A stretch of 45,409 nt of DNA, from assembly GCA_959604655.1 (NCBI GenBank), contig CAUHCL010000007.1:1-45409 (forward strand), given 5' to 3'. The position numbers and the translations under genes are program-made. Under the pieces are notes generated by a model, which did not search any database, was not told the DNA's origin, and saw only the letters and a program-made list of their open reading frames with translations. Position 1 is the first letter of the stretch, and each line of letters opens with the position of its first letter. Below are positions 17,392 through 24,947 of this stretch, piece by piece. The DNA is from an uncultured Alistipes sp. (GTDB lineage Bacteria; Bacteroidota; Bacteroidia; Bacteroidales; Rikenellaceae).

Positions 17392-17424
17392 CCGCGGCCG
17401 CTCCCGAATCGGGTGCGGCCGCGG
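17392..17424. terminator. Long GC-rich perfect hairpin, probable terminator after the hydrolase gene
   Basis: CCGCGGCCGC and GCGGCCGCGG enclose a second stem CCCGA-a-TCGGG, giving about 15 paired bases. A smaller stem CGGTCG-gatg-CGACCG (17427-17442) abuts the hydrolase stop. Neither is followed by a strong T-run on the minus strand, so termination is inferred from position. Confidence 0.5.
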
Positions 17425-17443
17425 CACGGTCGGATGCGACCGA

Positions 17444-18514
17444 TCACTTCATATTGCCCTTGAAAAAGGCCTCCATGCGATCGAACGGAATGACCTCCGT
17501 GTTGTCGTACAAATCGACATGCACGGCATCGGGGATAATCATAAGCTCCTTGTTGTCGCCCGTGAGCCTCTTGAAAGCATCCTCGCCGAAGTAGCGCGAA
17601 TGGGCCTTTTCGCCGTGAATGACCAGCACTGCGCTGCGGATCTCGTCGGCATAGGCCATGACGGGTGCATTGAGGAACGCGATGGCCGAGGTCCTGTTCC
17701 AGCCGTCATTGGAGTTGAGCGAACGGGGATGATAGCCGCGCGGAGTCTTGTAATAGGCGTAATAGTCCTTCACGAACTGCGGAGCGTCGGCGGGCAGCGG
17801 GTCGACCACTCCGCCCGCACGGGCGTACGTCCCGCGCGCGGCATCCTCGGTACGCTGCGCGCTAAGCTGCCTGCGAAGCTCATAACGGGCATCGGCATCC
17901 ATAGCGTCGAAATAGCCGTTGGCCGTGCATCGGCTGATGTCGTACATGGTAGACGCCACAGTGGCCTTGATACGCGTATCCGCCGCCGCGGCATTGATGG
18001 CGAACCCGCCGAATCCGCAGATGCCGATAATGCCTATGCGCTCGGCATCGACCTCGGGCAGCGTGGTAAGGAAATCCACCGCCGCGCTGAAATCCTCGGT
18101 ATTGATGTCGGGCGAGGCCACATACCGCGGCTCGCCGCCGCTCTCGCCCGTGAACGAGGGGTCGAAAGCCAGCGTGACGAATCCGCGCTCGGCCATGGTC
18201 TGCGCATAAAGTCCCGACGCCTGCTCCTTCACCGCGCCGAACGGACCGCTGACGGCTATGGCGGGCAGCTTGCCCGCGGCATCGGACGGATAGTAGAGAT
18301 CGGCTGCCAGCGTCACGCCGTATCGGTTGTCGAATGTCACCTTGCGGTGCCCTACCTTGTCGCTTGCGGGAAAAGTCTTGTCCCACTCGCTCGTAAGATT
18401 CAATGTCTTCATATCGTGTGTCTTTTGGTTTGTCTCGCCGCCCGTGCAACCCGCAAACGCGACGGCGCCCAAAACAACCGCGGCCGCCGCGAATCCTAAA
18501 TAATGCTGTCCCAT
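17444..18514 (-). CDS. Dienelactone hydrolase-like alpha/beta hydrolase lipoprotein
   Basis: The 356-residue protein begins with a signal sequence ending FAGC (Cys23), which suggests a lipoprotein, though the lipobox is not perfect. The alpha/beta hydrolase domain follows. The nucleophile elbow reads GICGFGG with Cys166 in place of the usual Ser, as in dienelactone hydrolases. The loop FDPSFTGESGG and the C-terminal VIHGEKAHSR and DAVHVDLYD (candidate His) complete the pattern. An upstream in-frame ATG (18607) is rejected because it would place residues before the signal peptide. It lies downstream of an AraC gene on the same strand, with a hairpin between them. The substrate is unknown. Confidence 0.82.
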   Translation of the reverse strand: MGQHYLGFAAAAVVLGAVAFAGCTGGETNQKTHDMKTLNLTSEWDKTFPASDKVGHRKVTFDNRYGVTLAADLYYPSDAAGKLPAIAVSGPFGAVKEQASGLYAQTMAERGFVTLAFDPSFTGESGGEPRYVASPDINTEDFSAAVDFLTTLPEVDAERIGIIGICGFGGFAINAAAADTRIKATVASTMYDISRCTANGYFDAMDADARYELRRQLSAQRTEDAARGTYARAGGVVDPLPADAPQFVKDYYAYYKTPRGYHPRSLNSNDGWNRTSAIAFLNAPVMAYADEIRSAVLVIHGEKAHSRYFGEDAFKRLTGDNKELMIIPDAVHVDLYDNTEVIPFDRMEAFFKGNMK

Positions 18515-18554
18515 ACTCAATTCGGTTTGATTACGATTGCAAAAATAGAGCGAA

Positions 18555-18582
18555 AGCCTCACGGAGGCTTTACCGTGAGGCT
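18555..18582 (-). terminator. Hairpin between the AraC gene and the hydrolase gene
   Basis: AGCCTCACGG and CCGTGAGGCT form a 10-bp stem 41 bp after the AraC stop, followed on the minus strand by a T-rich but interrupted tract. Just beyond it TATTTTTG (18547-18540) resembles a -7 box for the hydrolase. The two genes are thus probably separate units. Confidence 0.6.
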
Positions 18583-18622
18583 CAAAAACATTTGCCCAGA
18601 AGGTCAATGCCGATTATTCGGC

Positions 18623-19468
18623 TCAGGCCGAAACGGCCGTGGGCGATACGCCGTAACGCCTCTTGAACGCCGTCGAGAAGTGCGACGGGTTCTTGAATCC
18701 GACCTCGACGCATACATCGGCGACCTTTCTGCCGCCGTCCCTGATCATGGCGTACGCTACGTCCAGCCGTTTGCGGACGAGCCACTTTTCGGGCGTCAGA
18801 TCACTTATCTTCCGAAAGTCGCGCTTGAATGTCGCGAGACTGCGGCCCGTATAGTGCGCCAGTTCCTCCATCGTGAACTCGTACATGTAGTTTTCGTTCA
18901 GGAACTCCAGAATGTCGATTTTCCACGGCTCGTTGAAATCGAACAGCGTGGGCGCGAACCGTTCGTCGATGTGCAGCAGAGCTATCAGCCCCTCCTGCAT
19001 CTTCAGATCCATGAAATCGTCCCGCGGTTTCACCTCGGGATCGAAAAAGGGCTTCATGGATGAGAACAGGCTCGTCAGCTCTACCGTACGCGGCAGTTTC
19101 ATCACCTCGGGCGCCAGCTTGGGCATATCGGCAGGCAGCGCACTATATCCGAGTCTGCCGTACGCGTCGCGCAGGAAACGGCGGGTGAACATCATGAAGA
19201 TACCGCAATAGCGTTCGCCGTCGCAGGCCCTTTTGTACATGGTTATGTGGTGGTCGCGCGGAATGAACACGCACTCGCCCTTGCCGACGTGCACGCACTC
19301 CCTGCCGTTGTCGAGCACCATCTCGCCCGAATAGACATAATTGAGGGCGTATTCGCGCGAACGGTGCACGCAACTTTCACTGTTGTCGTAGAAAAAGCTG
19401 AAAAATACATCGTTATAATTAAATATCAACTTCATCGGCTCCGCCTGCCCCATTTCGACTCTCTCCAT
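18623..19468 (-). CDS. AraC-family transcriptional regulator
   Basis: The 281-residue protein has an N-terminal cupin-like sensing domain (about residues 15-140; VYSGEMVLDNG, GECVFIPRDHH). The C-terminal double helix-turn-helix covers about residues 195-281 (FTMEELAHYTGRSLATFKRDF, then the signature VADVCVEVGFKNPSHFSTAFK and the terminal RYGVSP). It is typical of regulators responding to small metabolites. The ligand is unknown. A TATATTTG box (19501-19494) lies 26 bp before the ATG. The hydrolase gene downstream on the same strand is a plausible target, by position only. Confidence 0.92.
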   Translation of the reverse strand: MERVEMGQAEPMKLIFNYNDVFFSFFYDNSESCVHRSREYALNYVYSGEMVLDNGRECVHVGKGECVFIPRDHHITMYKRACDGERYCGIFMMFTRRFLRDAYGRLGYSALPADMPKLAPEVMKLPRTVELTSLFSSMKPFFDPEVKPRDDFMDLKMQEGLIALLHIDERFAPTLFDFNEPWKIDILEFLNENYMYEFTMEELAHYTGRSLATFKRDFRKISDLTPEKWLVRKRLDVAYAMIRDGGRKVADVCVEVGFKNPSHFSTAFKRRYGVSPTAVSA

Positions 19469-19552
19469 AACAGCTGAATTTTATCTGTCATTGCAAATAT
19501 AGCGAAATTATTCCGACCCGCACGCGCGGCGGGAGCAGCATCTTACGACAAC

Positions 19553-19578
19553 GCGGCCCGTTCATGAGAACGGGCCGC
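19553..19578 (-). terminator. Hairpin after gdhA
   Basis: GCGGCCCGTTC and GAACGGGCCGC form an 11-bp perfect stem around a 4-nt loop, 31 bp past the gdhA stop. The following T content is low. Confidence 0.6.
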
Positions 19579-19609
19579 GCGGCATTACGGGATATTCTTT
19601 CTATACCCG

Positions 19610-20950
19610 TCAGATTATTCCCTGCTCCAGCATGGCATGGGCCACCTTCATGAAGCCTGCTATGTTGGCGCCTTTCACGTAGTTGATGTAGCCGTCGGGC
19701 TGCTCGCCGTAGCGCACGCAAGCCTCGTGGATCTGCGACATGATGTAGTGCAGTTTGCTGTCCACTTCCTCGGCCGACCACGAAAGGTGCTGGGCGTTCT
19801 GCGTCATCTCCAGACCCGACGTAGCCACGCCGCCTGCGTTGACGGCCTTGCCCGGGGCGAAGAGGATGCCCGCATTCTGGAATGCGGCTATGGCCTCGGG
19901 GGTGCAGCCCATGTTCGACACCTCGGCCGCGCACCACGTGCCGTTGGCCAGAAGCTCCTTGGCGTCGTCGCCGTTAAGCTCGTTCTGGAATGCGCAGGGC
20001 AGAGCTATGTCGCACTTGATGCTCCATGCCTTCTTGCCCGCGATGAACTGTGCGTCGGGGAAGCGCTCGGCAAAGGGAGCCACTATGTCGCGGTTCGATG
20101 CGCGGAGCTCCAGCATGTAGTCGATCTTCTCGGGCGTCATGCCGTTGGGGTTGTAGATCACGCCGTCGGGACCCGATATGGCGATCACCTTGGCACCCAG
20201 CTCGGTCGCCTTGGTGGCAGCGCCCCAGGCCACGTTGCCGAAGCCCGAGATGGCCACCGTCTTACCCTCGATCGACTTGCCTGCCTGATGCAGCATGTGC
20301 TGCACGAAGTAGAGGGCGCCGAAGCCCGTGGCCTCGGGACGCACAAGCGAGCCGCCCCACGTGATGCCCTTGCCCGTCAGCACGCCCGTGTTGTACTCGC
20401 GTGCCAGCTTCTTGTACATTCCGTAAAGATAACCTATCTCGCGGCCGCCCACGCCCACGTCGCCCGCAGGCACGTCGGTGTCGGGACCGATGTTCTTCCA
20501 CAGTTCGAGCATGAATGCCTGGCAGAAACGCATTATCTCGGCGTCGGACTTGCCCTTGGGGCTGAAATCCGATCCTCCCTTGGCGCCACCCATCGGCAGG
20601 GTGGTAAGCGCGTTCTTGAACGTCTGCTCGAAACCGAGGAACTTCAGCATCGAGGGATTCACGGCGCTGTGGAATCGCAGACCGCCTTTGTAGGGACCTA
20701 TCGCGCTGTTGAACTGCACGCGGTAGCCGATGTTGGTCTGAATCTCGCCGCTGTCGTCCACCCACGTAACGCGGAACGTTATGATGCGGTCCGGCTCGAC
20801 CATGCGCTCGACGATTTTAGCTTTTTCGAACTCGGGATGTTCGTTATAAACCTCCTCTACCGATTCGAGGACTTCTCGTACTGCTTGCAGATACTCGCTC
20901 TCACCCGGATGCTTGCGTTCGAGATCTGCCATCAAATTATTAACGTTCAT
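19610..20950 (-). CDS. gdhA: Glutamate dehydrogenase (hexameric, probably NADP-specific)
   Basis: Interconverts 2-oxoglutarate plus ammonia and glutamate, the main ammonia-assimilation route in many Bacteroidales. The 446-residue length fits the small hexameric class. Substrate motifs are GPYKGGLRFH, the catalytic loop LPMGGAKGGSDF and PAGDVGVGGREIGY. The Rossmann fingerprint is ISGFGNVAWGAA, and NAGGVATSGLEM follows. The NADP preference is inferred from overall similarity to the biosynthetic type. A TATATTTG -7 box (20993-20986) lies 35 bp before the ATG, back-to-back with the protease promoter. Confidence 0.96.
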   Translation of the reverse strand: MNVNNLMADLERKHPGESEYLQAVREVLESVEEVYNEHPEFEKAKIVERMVEPDRIITFRVTWVDDSGEIQTNIGYRVQFNSAIGPYKGGLRFHSAVNPSMLKFLGFEQTFKNALTTLPMGGAKGGSDFSPKGKSDAEIMRFCQAFMLELWKNIGPDTDVPAGDVGVGGREIGYLYGMYKKLAREYNTGVLTGKGITWGGSLVRPEATGFGALYFVQHMLHQAGKSIEGKTVAISGFGNVAWGAATKATELGAKVIAISGPDGVIYNPNGMTPEKIDYMLELRASNRDIVAPFAERFPDAQFIAGKKAWSIKCDIALPCAFQNELNGDDAKELLANGTWCAAEVSNMGCTPEAIAAFQNAGILFAPGKAVNAGGVATSGLEMTQNAQHLSWSAEEVDSKLHYIMSQIHEACVRYGEQPDGYINYVKGANIAGFMKVAHAMLEQGII

Positions 20951-20985
20951 AATACGTATGATTGGTTATTGGTTTTATCTTATTA

Positions 20986-20993
20986 CAAATATA
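20986..20993 (-). promoter_or_regulatory. gdhA -7 box
   Basis: TATATTTG on the minus strand matches TAnnTTTG, 35 bp before the gdhA ATG. No TTTG is seen about 20 bp upstream, so an activator or a weak -33 is possible. Confidence 0.5.
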
Positions 20994-21111
20994 GCGATAT
21001 TTTCTTATGATTGTTAATCCGGGCGCAAAAAAAAGATAAATATCTTATGCCGCGGCGCGCGGCGCAGGCAGCACGGCCGTATATAATAAAAGTGTGAAAA
21101 TCAATGCCGCA

Positions 21112-21143
21112 TTTGCAATCCGACAATATAGTACGTATATTTG
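21112..21143 (+). promoter_or_regulatory. Promoter of the M16 protease gene
   Basis: TTTG (21112-21115) and TATATTTG (21136-21143), separated by 20 bp, form a full consensus Bacteroidetes promoter. The ATG is 26 bp downstream. Confidence 0.8.
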
Positions 21144-21169
21144 CGTGTTATCAACAATCAAAAACAACT

Positions 21170-24007
21170 ATGAAACGACTATTATTTATCGCCGTGGCGC
21201 TTCTCGCGGGAGCGGGTATGGCGATGACGGCGCATGCGCAGGTCGATCCGATGAAGCCCATCGAAGCCGACAAGGAGATTCGCACGGGCGTGCTCCCCAA
21301 CGGACTGACCTACTACATCCGTCACAACGAGAAGCCGAAGAACATGGCCAACTTCTATATCGTGCACGACGTGGGAGCCATTCAGGAGGACGACTCGCAG
21401 CAGGGACTGGCCCACTTTCTGGAGCACATGGCCTTCAACGGCACCAAGAATTACCCCGACAAGACCCTGATCGAGTATCTGGAGAAGATCGGCGTGAAGT
21501 TCGGCGCCAACCTCAACGCGTTCACCTCGTGGGATCTGACGCAGTACTACATGAGCGACGTGCCCGTGCAGCGCGAGGGCGTCATCGACTCGGCGCTGCT
21601 CATTCTGCACGACTGGTCGCACTTCATCGCTCTGGAGCCCGAGGAAATCGACTCGGAGCGCGGAGTGATAATGGAGGAACTGCGCACGCGCGACGGCGCT
21701 TCGTGGCGTTCGACCATCGACATGCTGAAGACCGTCGGCAAGGGCACCAAGTACGCCGAGCGTAACCTCATAGGTTATCTCGATGGTCTGAAGAGCTTCT
21801 CGCACGACGATCTGCAATCGTTCTATAACAAATGGTACCGTCCCGACTACCAGGCTGTGGTCGTGGTGGGCGATATCGACGTCGATGCCATAGAGGGCAA
21901 GATCAAGGCCCTGATGGCCGACATTCCCGCACCCGCGGCCGATGCTGCCAAGAAAGAGGTGATAACGGTGCCCGACAACGACGAGCCTATCGTGAGCATC
22001 TTCGTCGATCCCGAGATGCAGAGCTCTTATCTGCAAATCCTCTACAAGCAGCAGGCCATGCCCAAGCAGTACAAGGGTCTGGTGGCCGCCGAAATGGTGG
22101 ACATCATTTCGAGCTACATATCGATAATGATGAACGAGCGTCTGAACGACATCTCGCGCAAGCCCGACGCTCCGTTCCTCGGGGCGTCGTTCGATCCCGT
22201 GAGCAGCTTCGGCATCTGCCCCACGCTCGACGTGACGGGCGGATACGTGCGCACGGCCGACGGCAAGCTGGCCGAGGGTTACAAGGCCCTGCTTACCGAG
22301 ATGGAGCGCATGCGCCGCTACGGATTCACCGAGGGCGAGTACGAGCGCGCCAAGAACAATCTGCTGTCGAGCATCGAGACGCAGTACAACAGCCGCGACG
22401 ACCGTCGTCACGACTCGTTCGCCGAGCGTTGCATCGACAATTTCCGTCTGGGCGAGCCCATGCCCGACGCGCAGACCGAGCACGATCTGGACAAGCAGCT
22501 GGTGGAGATGATCACCCTCGACATGATCAATAATACGGTACAGACTCTCTACGATCCTCTGAAGAATGCCGTCATCATGGTGCGCTCGCCCAAGAAGGAT
22601 GGCGTCGAGGTTCCGACCGAGCAGGAGCTGGTCGAGGCGTTGAAGGCTTCGGTCGCCGCCGATGTGGAGGCGTTCGAGGACAACGCCGTGAAGGAGCCTT
22701 TGATCGGCGAGGATGTCGTTTTGAAGGGTTCGCCCGTGAAGAAGACCGCCGTGAACGAGAACCTCGGCACGACCGAGTGGACGCTCAAGAACGGCATAAA
22801 GGTAGTAGTCAAGCAGACCCCTTACGAGGCCGACCGAGTATCGGTTACGGCTATGTCGGACGGCGGCGCGGCCATATTCGGCGACGAGGATTACTACTCG
22901 GCGCAAATGTTGTCGGCCGTTATGAACATGTCGGGCATCTCGAAGTTCTCGGCTTCGGATCTGCGCAAGCAGCTCTCGGGCAAGGTGGCTTCGGCCGGCG
23001 TGACCGTCGGACAGTACAAGCACACGGCGAGCGGTTCGTCGTCGCTGAAGGATCTGGAGACCATGTTGCAGCTCCTCTATCTGCAATTCACCGCGCCGCG
23101 CTTCTCGGAGGACGACTTCGCGACCCTCATGAAGCGTTACGAGTCGATGCTGGCCAACCAGATGAGCGACCCCGATTTCATCTTCAGCGACAATGTCACG
23201 AAGACTCTCTACGGCGATAATCCCCGCCGTCGCAACCTCACCCCCGAGCTGTTGCAGACGGTGAAGCTCGACCGCATGGCCGACATCCACAAGGCGCTCT
23301 ACTCCAACGCCGCCGATTTCCGCTTCACCTTCATCGGCAACATCGATCCCGAGACGCTGAAACCTCTTGTCGAGAAGTATATCGGTTCGCTGCCCGCGGC
23401 CAAGAAGCATACGAACGGGATTACCGACGACAAGGTGCGTCCCGTAAGCGGCGGCGTCGATAATGATTTCACCGCCAAGATGGAGCAGCCCAAAGTTTCG
23501 GTATGCTATAACTTCACGGGCGACGCGGACTACAATCTGAAGAACCGCATGACCATGATATTCCTCACGCAGGCGCTCAGCAACCGTTACCTCCGCTCGA
23601 TCCGCGAGGAGAAGGGCGGCACGTACGGAGTGCAGGTCGTGGGCGGTATTCAGGACAGACCCGCGGAGATGTATATTATGCAGATCATTTTCGATACCAA
23701 CGAGGAGATGGCCGACGAGCTTTGCGAGATCGTGATGGCCGAGATCGAGAAGATCGCCGCCGAGGGACCTCTGGCCGAGGATATGGACAAGACCCGCGAA
23801 TACCAGCTCAAGAACCTCAAGGCGTCGATGGAGCGTAACGGATGGTGGTCGCAGGCCATAACGCATTGGTACGACCATAAGATCGACTATACGAAGGAGT
23901 ACGAGGCTACGATCAATGCCGTTACCGCCGACGACGTGAAGGCCTTCATGAGCAAGATGCTCGACGACGGCAATCTGGTGAAGGTCATCATGCGTCCCGA
24001 GAAATAA
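21170..24007 (+). CDS. Secreted M16-family (insulinase/pitrilysin-like) zinc metalloprotease
   Basis: The 945-residue protein has a signal peptide (MKRLLFIAVALLAGAG..., cleavage after AHA at residue 23), so it acts in the periplasm or at the cell surface. The first M16 domain has the inverted zinc motif HFLEH (His82, Glu85, His86), with the downstream Glu ligand in the SERGVIMEE region (about 160-168). The second half (from about residue 530) is an inactive M16 repeat ending in the GGTYGVQV region, as in full-length two-domain family members. An in-frame ATG at 21104 precedes the -7 box and is rejected. Codons are strongly biased to CTG, GAG and AAG, suggesting high expression. It is monocistronic, with terminator at 24051-24084. 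Confidence 0.93.
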   Translation: MKRLLFIAVALLAGAGMAMTAHAQVDPMKPIEADKEIRTGVLPNGLTYYIRHNEKPKNMANFYIVHDVGAIQEDDSQQGLAHFLEHMAFNGTKNYPDKTLIEYLEKIGVKFGANLNAFTSWDLTQYYMSDVPVQREGVIDSALLILHDWSHFIALEPEEIDSERGVIMEELRTRDGASWRSTIDMLKTVGKGTKYAERNLIGYLDGLKSFSHDDLQSFYNKWYRPDYQAVVVVGDIDVDAIEGKIKALMADIPAPAADAAKKEVITVPDNDEPIVSIFVDPEMQSSYLQILYKQQAMPKQYKGLVAAEMVDIISSYISIMMNERLNDISRKPDAPFLGASFDPVSSFGICPTLDVTGGYVRTADGKLAEGYKALLTEMERMRRYGFTEGEYERAKNNLLSSIETQYNSRDDRRHDSFAERCIDNFRLGEPMPDAQTEHDLDKQLVEMITLDMINNTVQTLYDPLKNAVIMVRSPKKDGVEVPTEQELVEALKASVAADVEAFEDNAVKEPLIGEDVVLKGSPVKKTAVNENLGTTEWTLKNGIKVVVKQTPYEADRVSVTAMSDGGAAIFGDEDYYSAQMLSAVMNMSGISKFSASDLRKQLSGKVASAGVTVGQYKHTASGSSSLKDLETMLQLLYLQFTAPRFSEDDFATLMKRYESMLANQMSDPDFIFSDNVTKTLYGDNPRRRNLTPELLQTVKLDRMADIHKALYSNAADFRFTFIGNIDPETLKPLVEKYIGSLPAAKKHTNGITDDKVRPVSGGVDNDFTAKMEQPKVSVCYNFTGDADYNLKNRMTMIFLTQALSNRYLRSIREEKGGTYGVQVVGGIQDRPAEMYIMQIIFDTNEEMADELCEIVMAEIEKIAAEGPLAEDMDKTREYQLKNLKASMERNGWWSQAITHWYDHKIDYTKEYEATINAVTADDVKAFMSKMLDDGNLVKVIMRPEK

Positions 24008-24050
24008 ATCCTTTCGAACCGCGCGGCAACTTATCCCGCGATTCCGATTC

Positions 24051-24084
24051 ATTCCCCGCCCTACTCTCGTAAGGCGGGGAATTT
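24051..24084 (+). terminator. Rho-independent terminator of the M16 protease gene
   Basis: ATTCCCCGCC and GGCGGGGAAT pair around an 11-12 nt loop, followed by TTTC, 44 bp after the stop codon. Confidence 0.85.
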
Positions 24085-24187
24085 TCGTATACGTAGAAGA
24101 TATGCGGTGTGAGTGCGGCGCCGACGGGCAGTGGTTTCGGGCGTATGTTTCCGCAACGGCAGCGCGGCCCGCAGATACATACGAAAA

Positions 24188-24211
24188 GAGGTTATCCGTA
24201 CGGATAACCTC
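24188..24211 (-). terminator. Terminator of tRNA-Thr
   Basis: GAGGTTATCC and GGATAACCTC form a perfect stem; on the minus strand it is followed by TTTT. It begins 12 bp past the tRNA 3' end. Confidence 0.85.
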
Positions 24212-24222
24212 GACTATATTAG

Positions 24223-24294
<72 letters not shown>

Positions 24295-24315
24295 ATTCAT
24301 CCTTAAAAGGCAGTG

Positions 24316-24347
24316 CAAAAGTATAACATAAAATCGAATCATCCAAA
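24316..24347 (-). promoter_or_regulatory. tRNA-Thr promoter
   Basis: On the minus strand, TTTG (24347-24344) and TACTTTTG (24323-24316) are 20 bp apart, and the tRNA 5' end lies 21 bp downstream. Confidence 0.75.
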
Positions 24348-24445
24348 AATTTCGACTCTTTTTTACACCTTTCGATGCAAAAAAATATCGCAGCATCTTT
24401 GCCGTTCCGCAACGTGCGGCGCGGCACCGTCTCTGTCACAATCGG

Positions 24446-24940
24446 TTAAAACGACAGATCGAGTTCCACCGCCCTGCCGACGGACAGCGACGCCGCCACG
24501 TCGATTATCCGCTGGTTGCGGCTGCCGCGAAACAGCAATGAGGTATCGCGCTCCGACAGCACGAACCGTCCGTCGACCAAAACGTCCACCGCGCGCAACA
24601 ACTCTTCGCAGGCTCCGCCGCGCTCCACGATCTGTTCGAACGTAAGGCCCGTATAGCACCATATCGTCTTGTCGGTATGCTCGCGCACGGCGCGTGCCAG
24701 CGCCGCGAACTCCGCGGCCTGAAACATCGGGTCGCCGCCCGAAAAGGTAACGTCGAGGTCGGCCGCGATTATCCGCTCCAGCACCGAATCCACGCTCATC
24801 GGCTCGCCGCCCGCGGGATCCCACGACTGCGGGTTATGGCACCCCTCGCAACGGTTGGTGCAACCCGCCCCGTAGATCGAAGTCCGCAACCCTACCCCGT
24901 CGACCGACGTACCCTCGACTATGCGCAGCACTCTCAGCAT
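24446..24940 (-). CDS. nrdG: Anaerobic ribonucleotide reductase-activating protein
   Basis: Radical-SAM activase that installs the glycyl radical on NrdD. The iron-sulfur motif CTNRCEGC (Cys27, Cys31, Cys34; CX3CX2C) binds the 4Fe-4S cluster, and SGGDPM is the SAM-binding GGE-like motif. The 164-residue length is typical of NrdG. Its start lies 7 bp after the nrdD stop, so the two are co-transcribed and share the riboswitch-bearing leader. Confidence 0.95.
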   Translation of the reverse strand: MLRVLRIVEGTSVDGVGLRTSIYGAGCTNRCEGCHNPQSWDPAGGEPMSVDSVLERIIAADLDVTFSGGDPMFQAAEFAALARAVREHTDKTIWCYTGLTFEQIVERGGACEELLRAVDVLVDGRFVLSERDTSLLFRGSRNQRIIDVAASLSVGRAVELDLSF

Positions 24941-24947
24941 GGCATGC

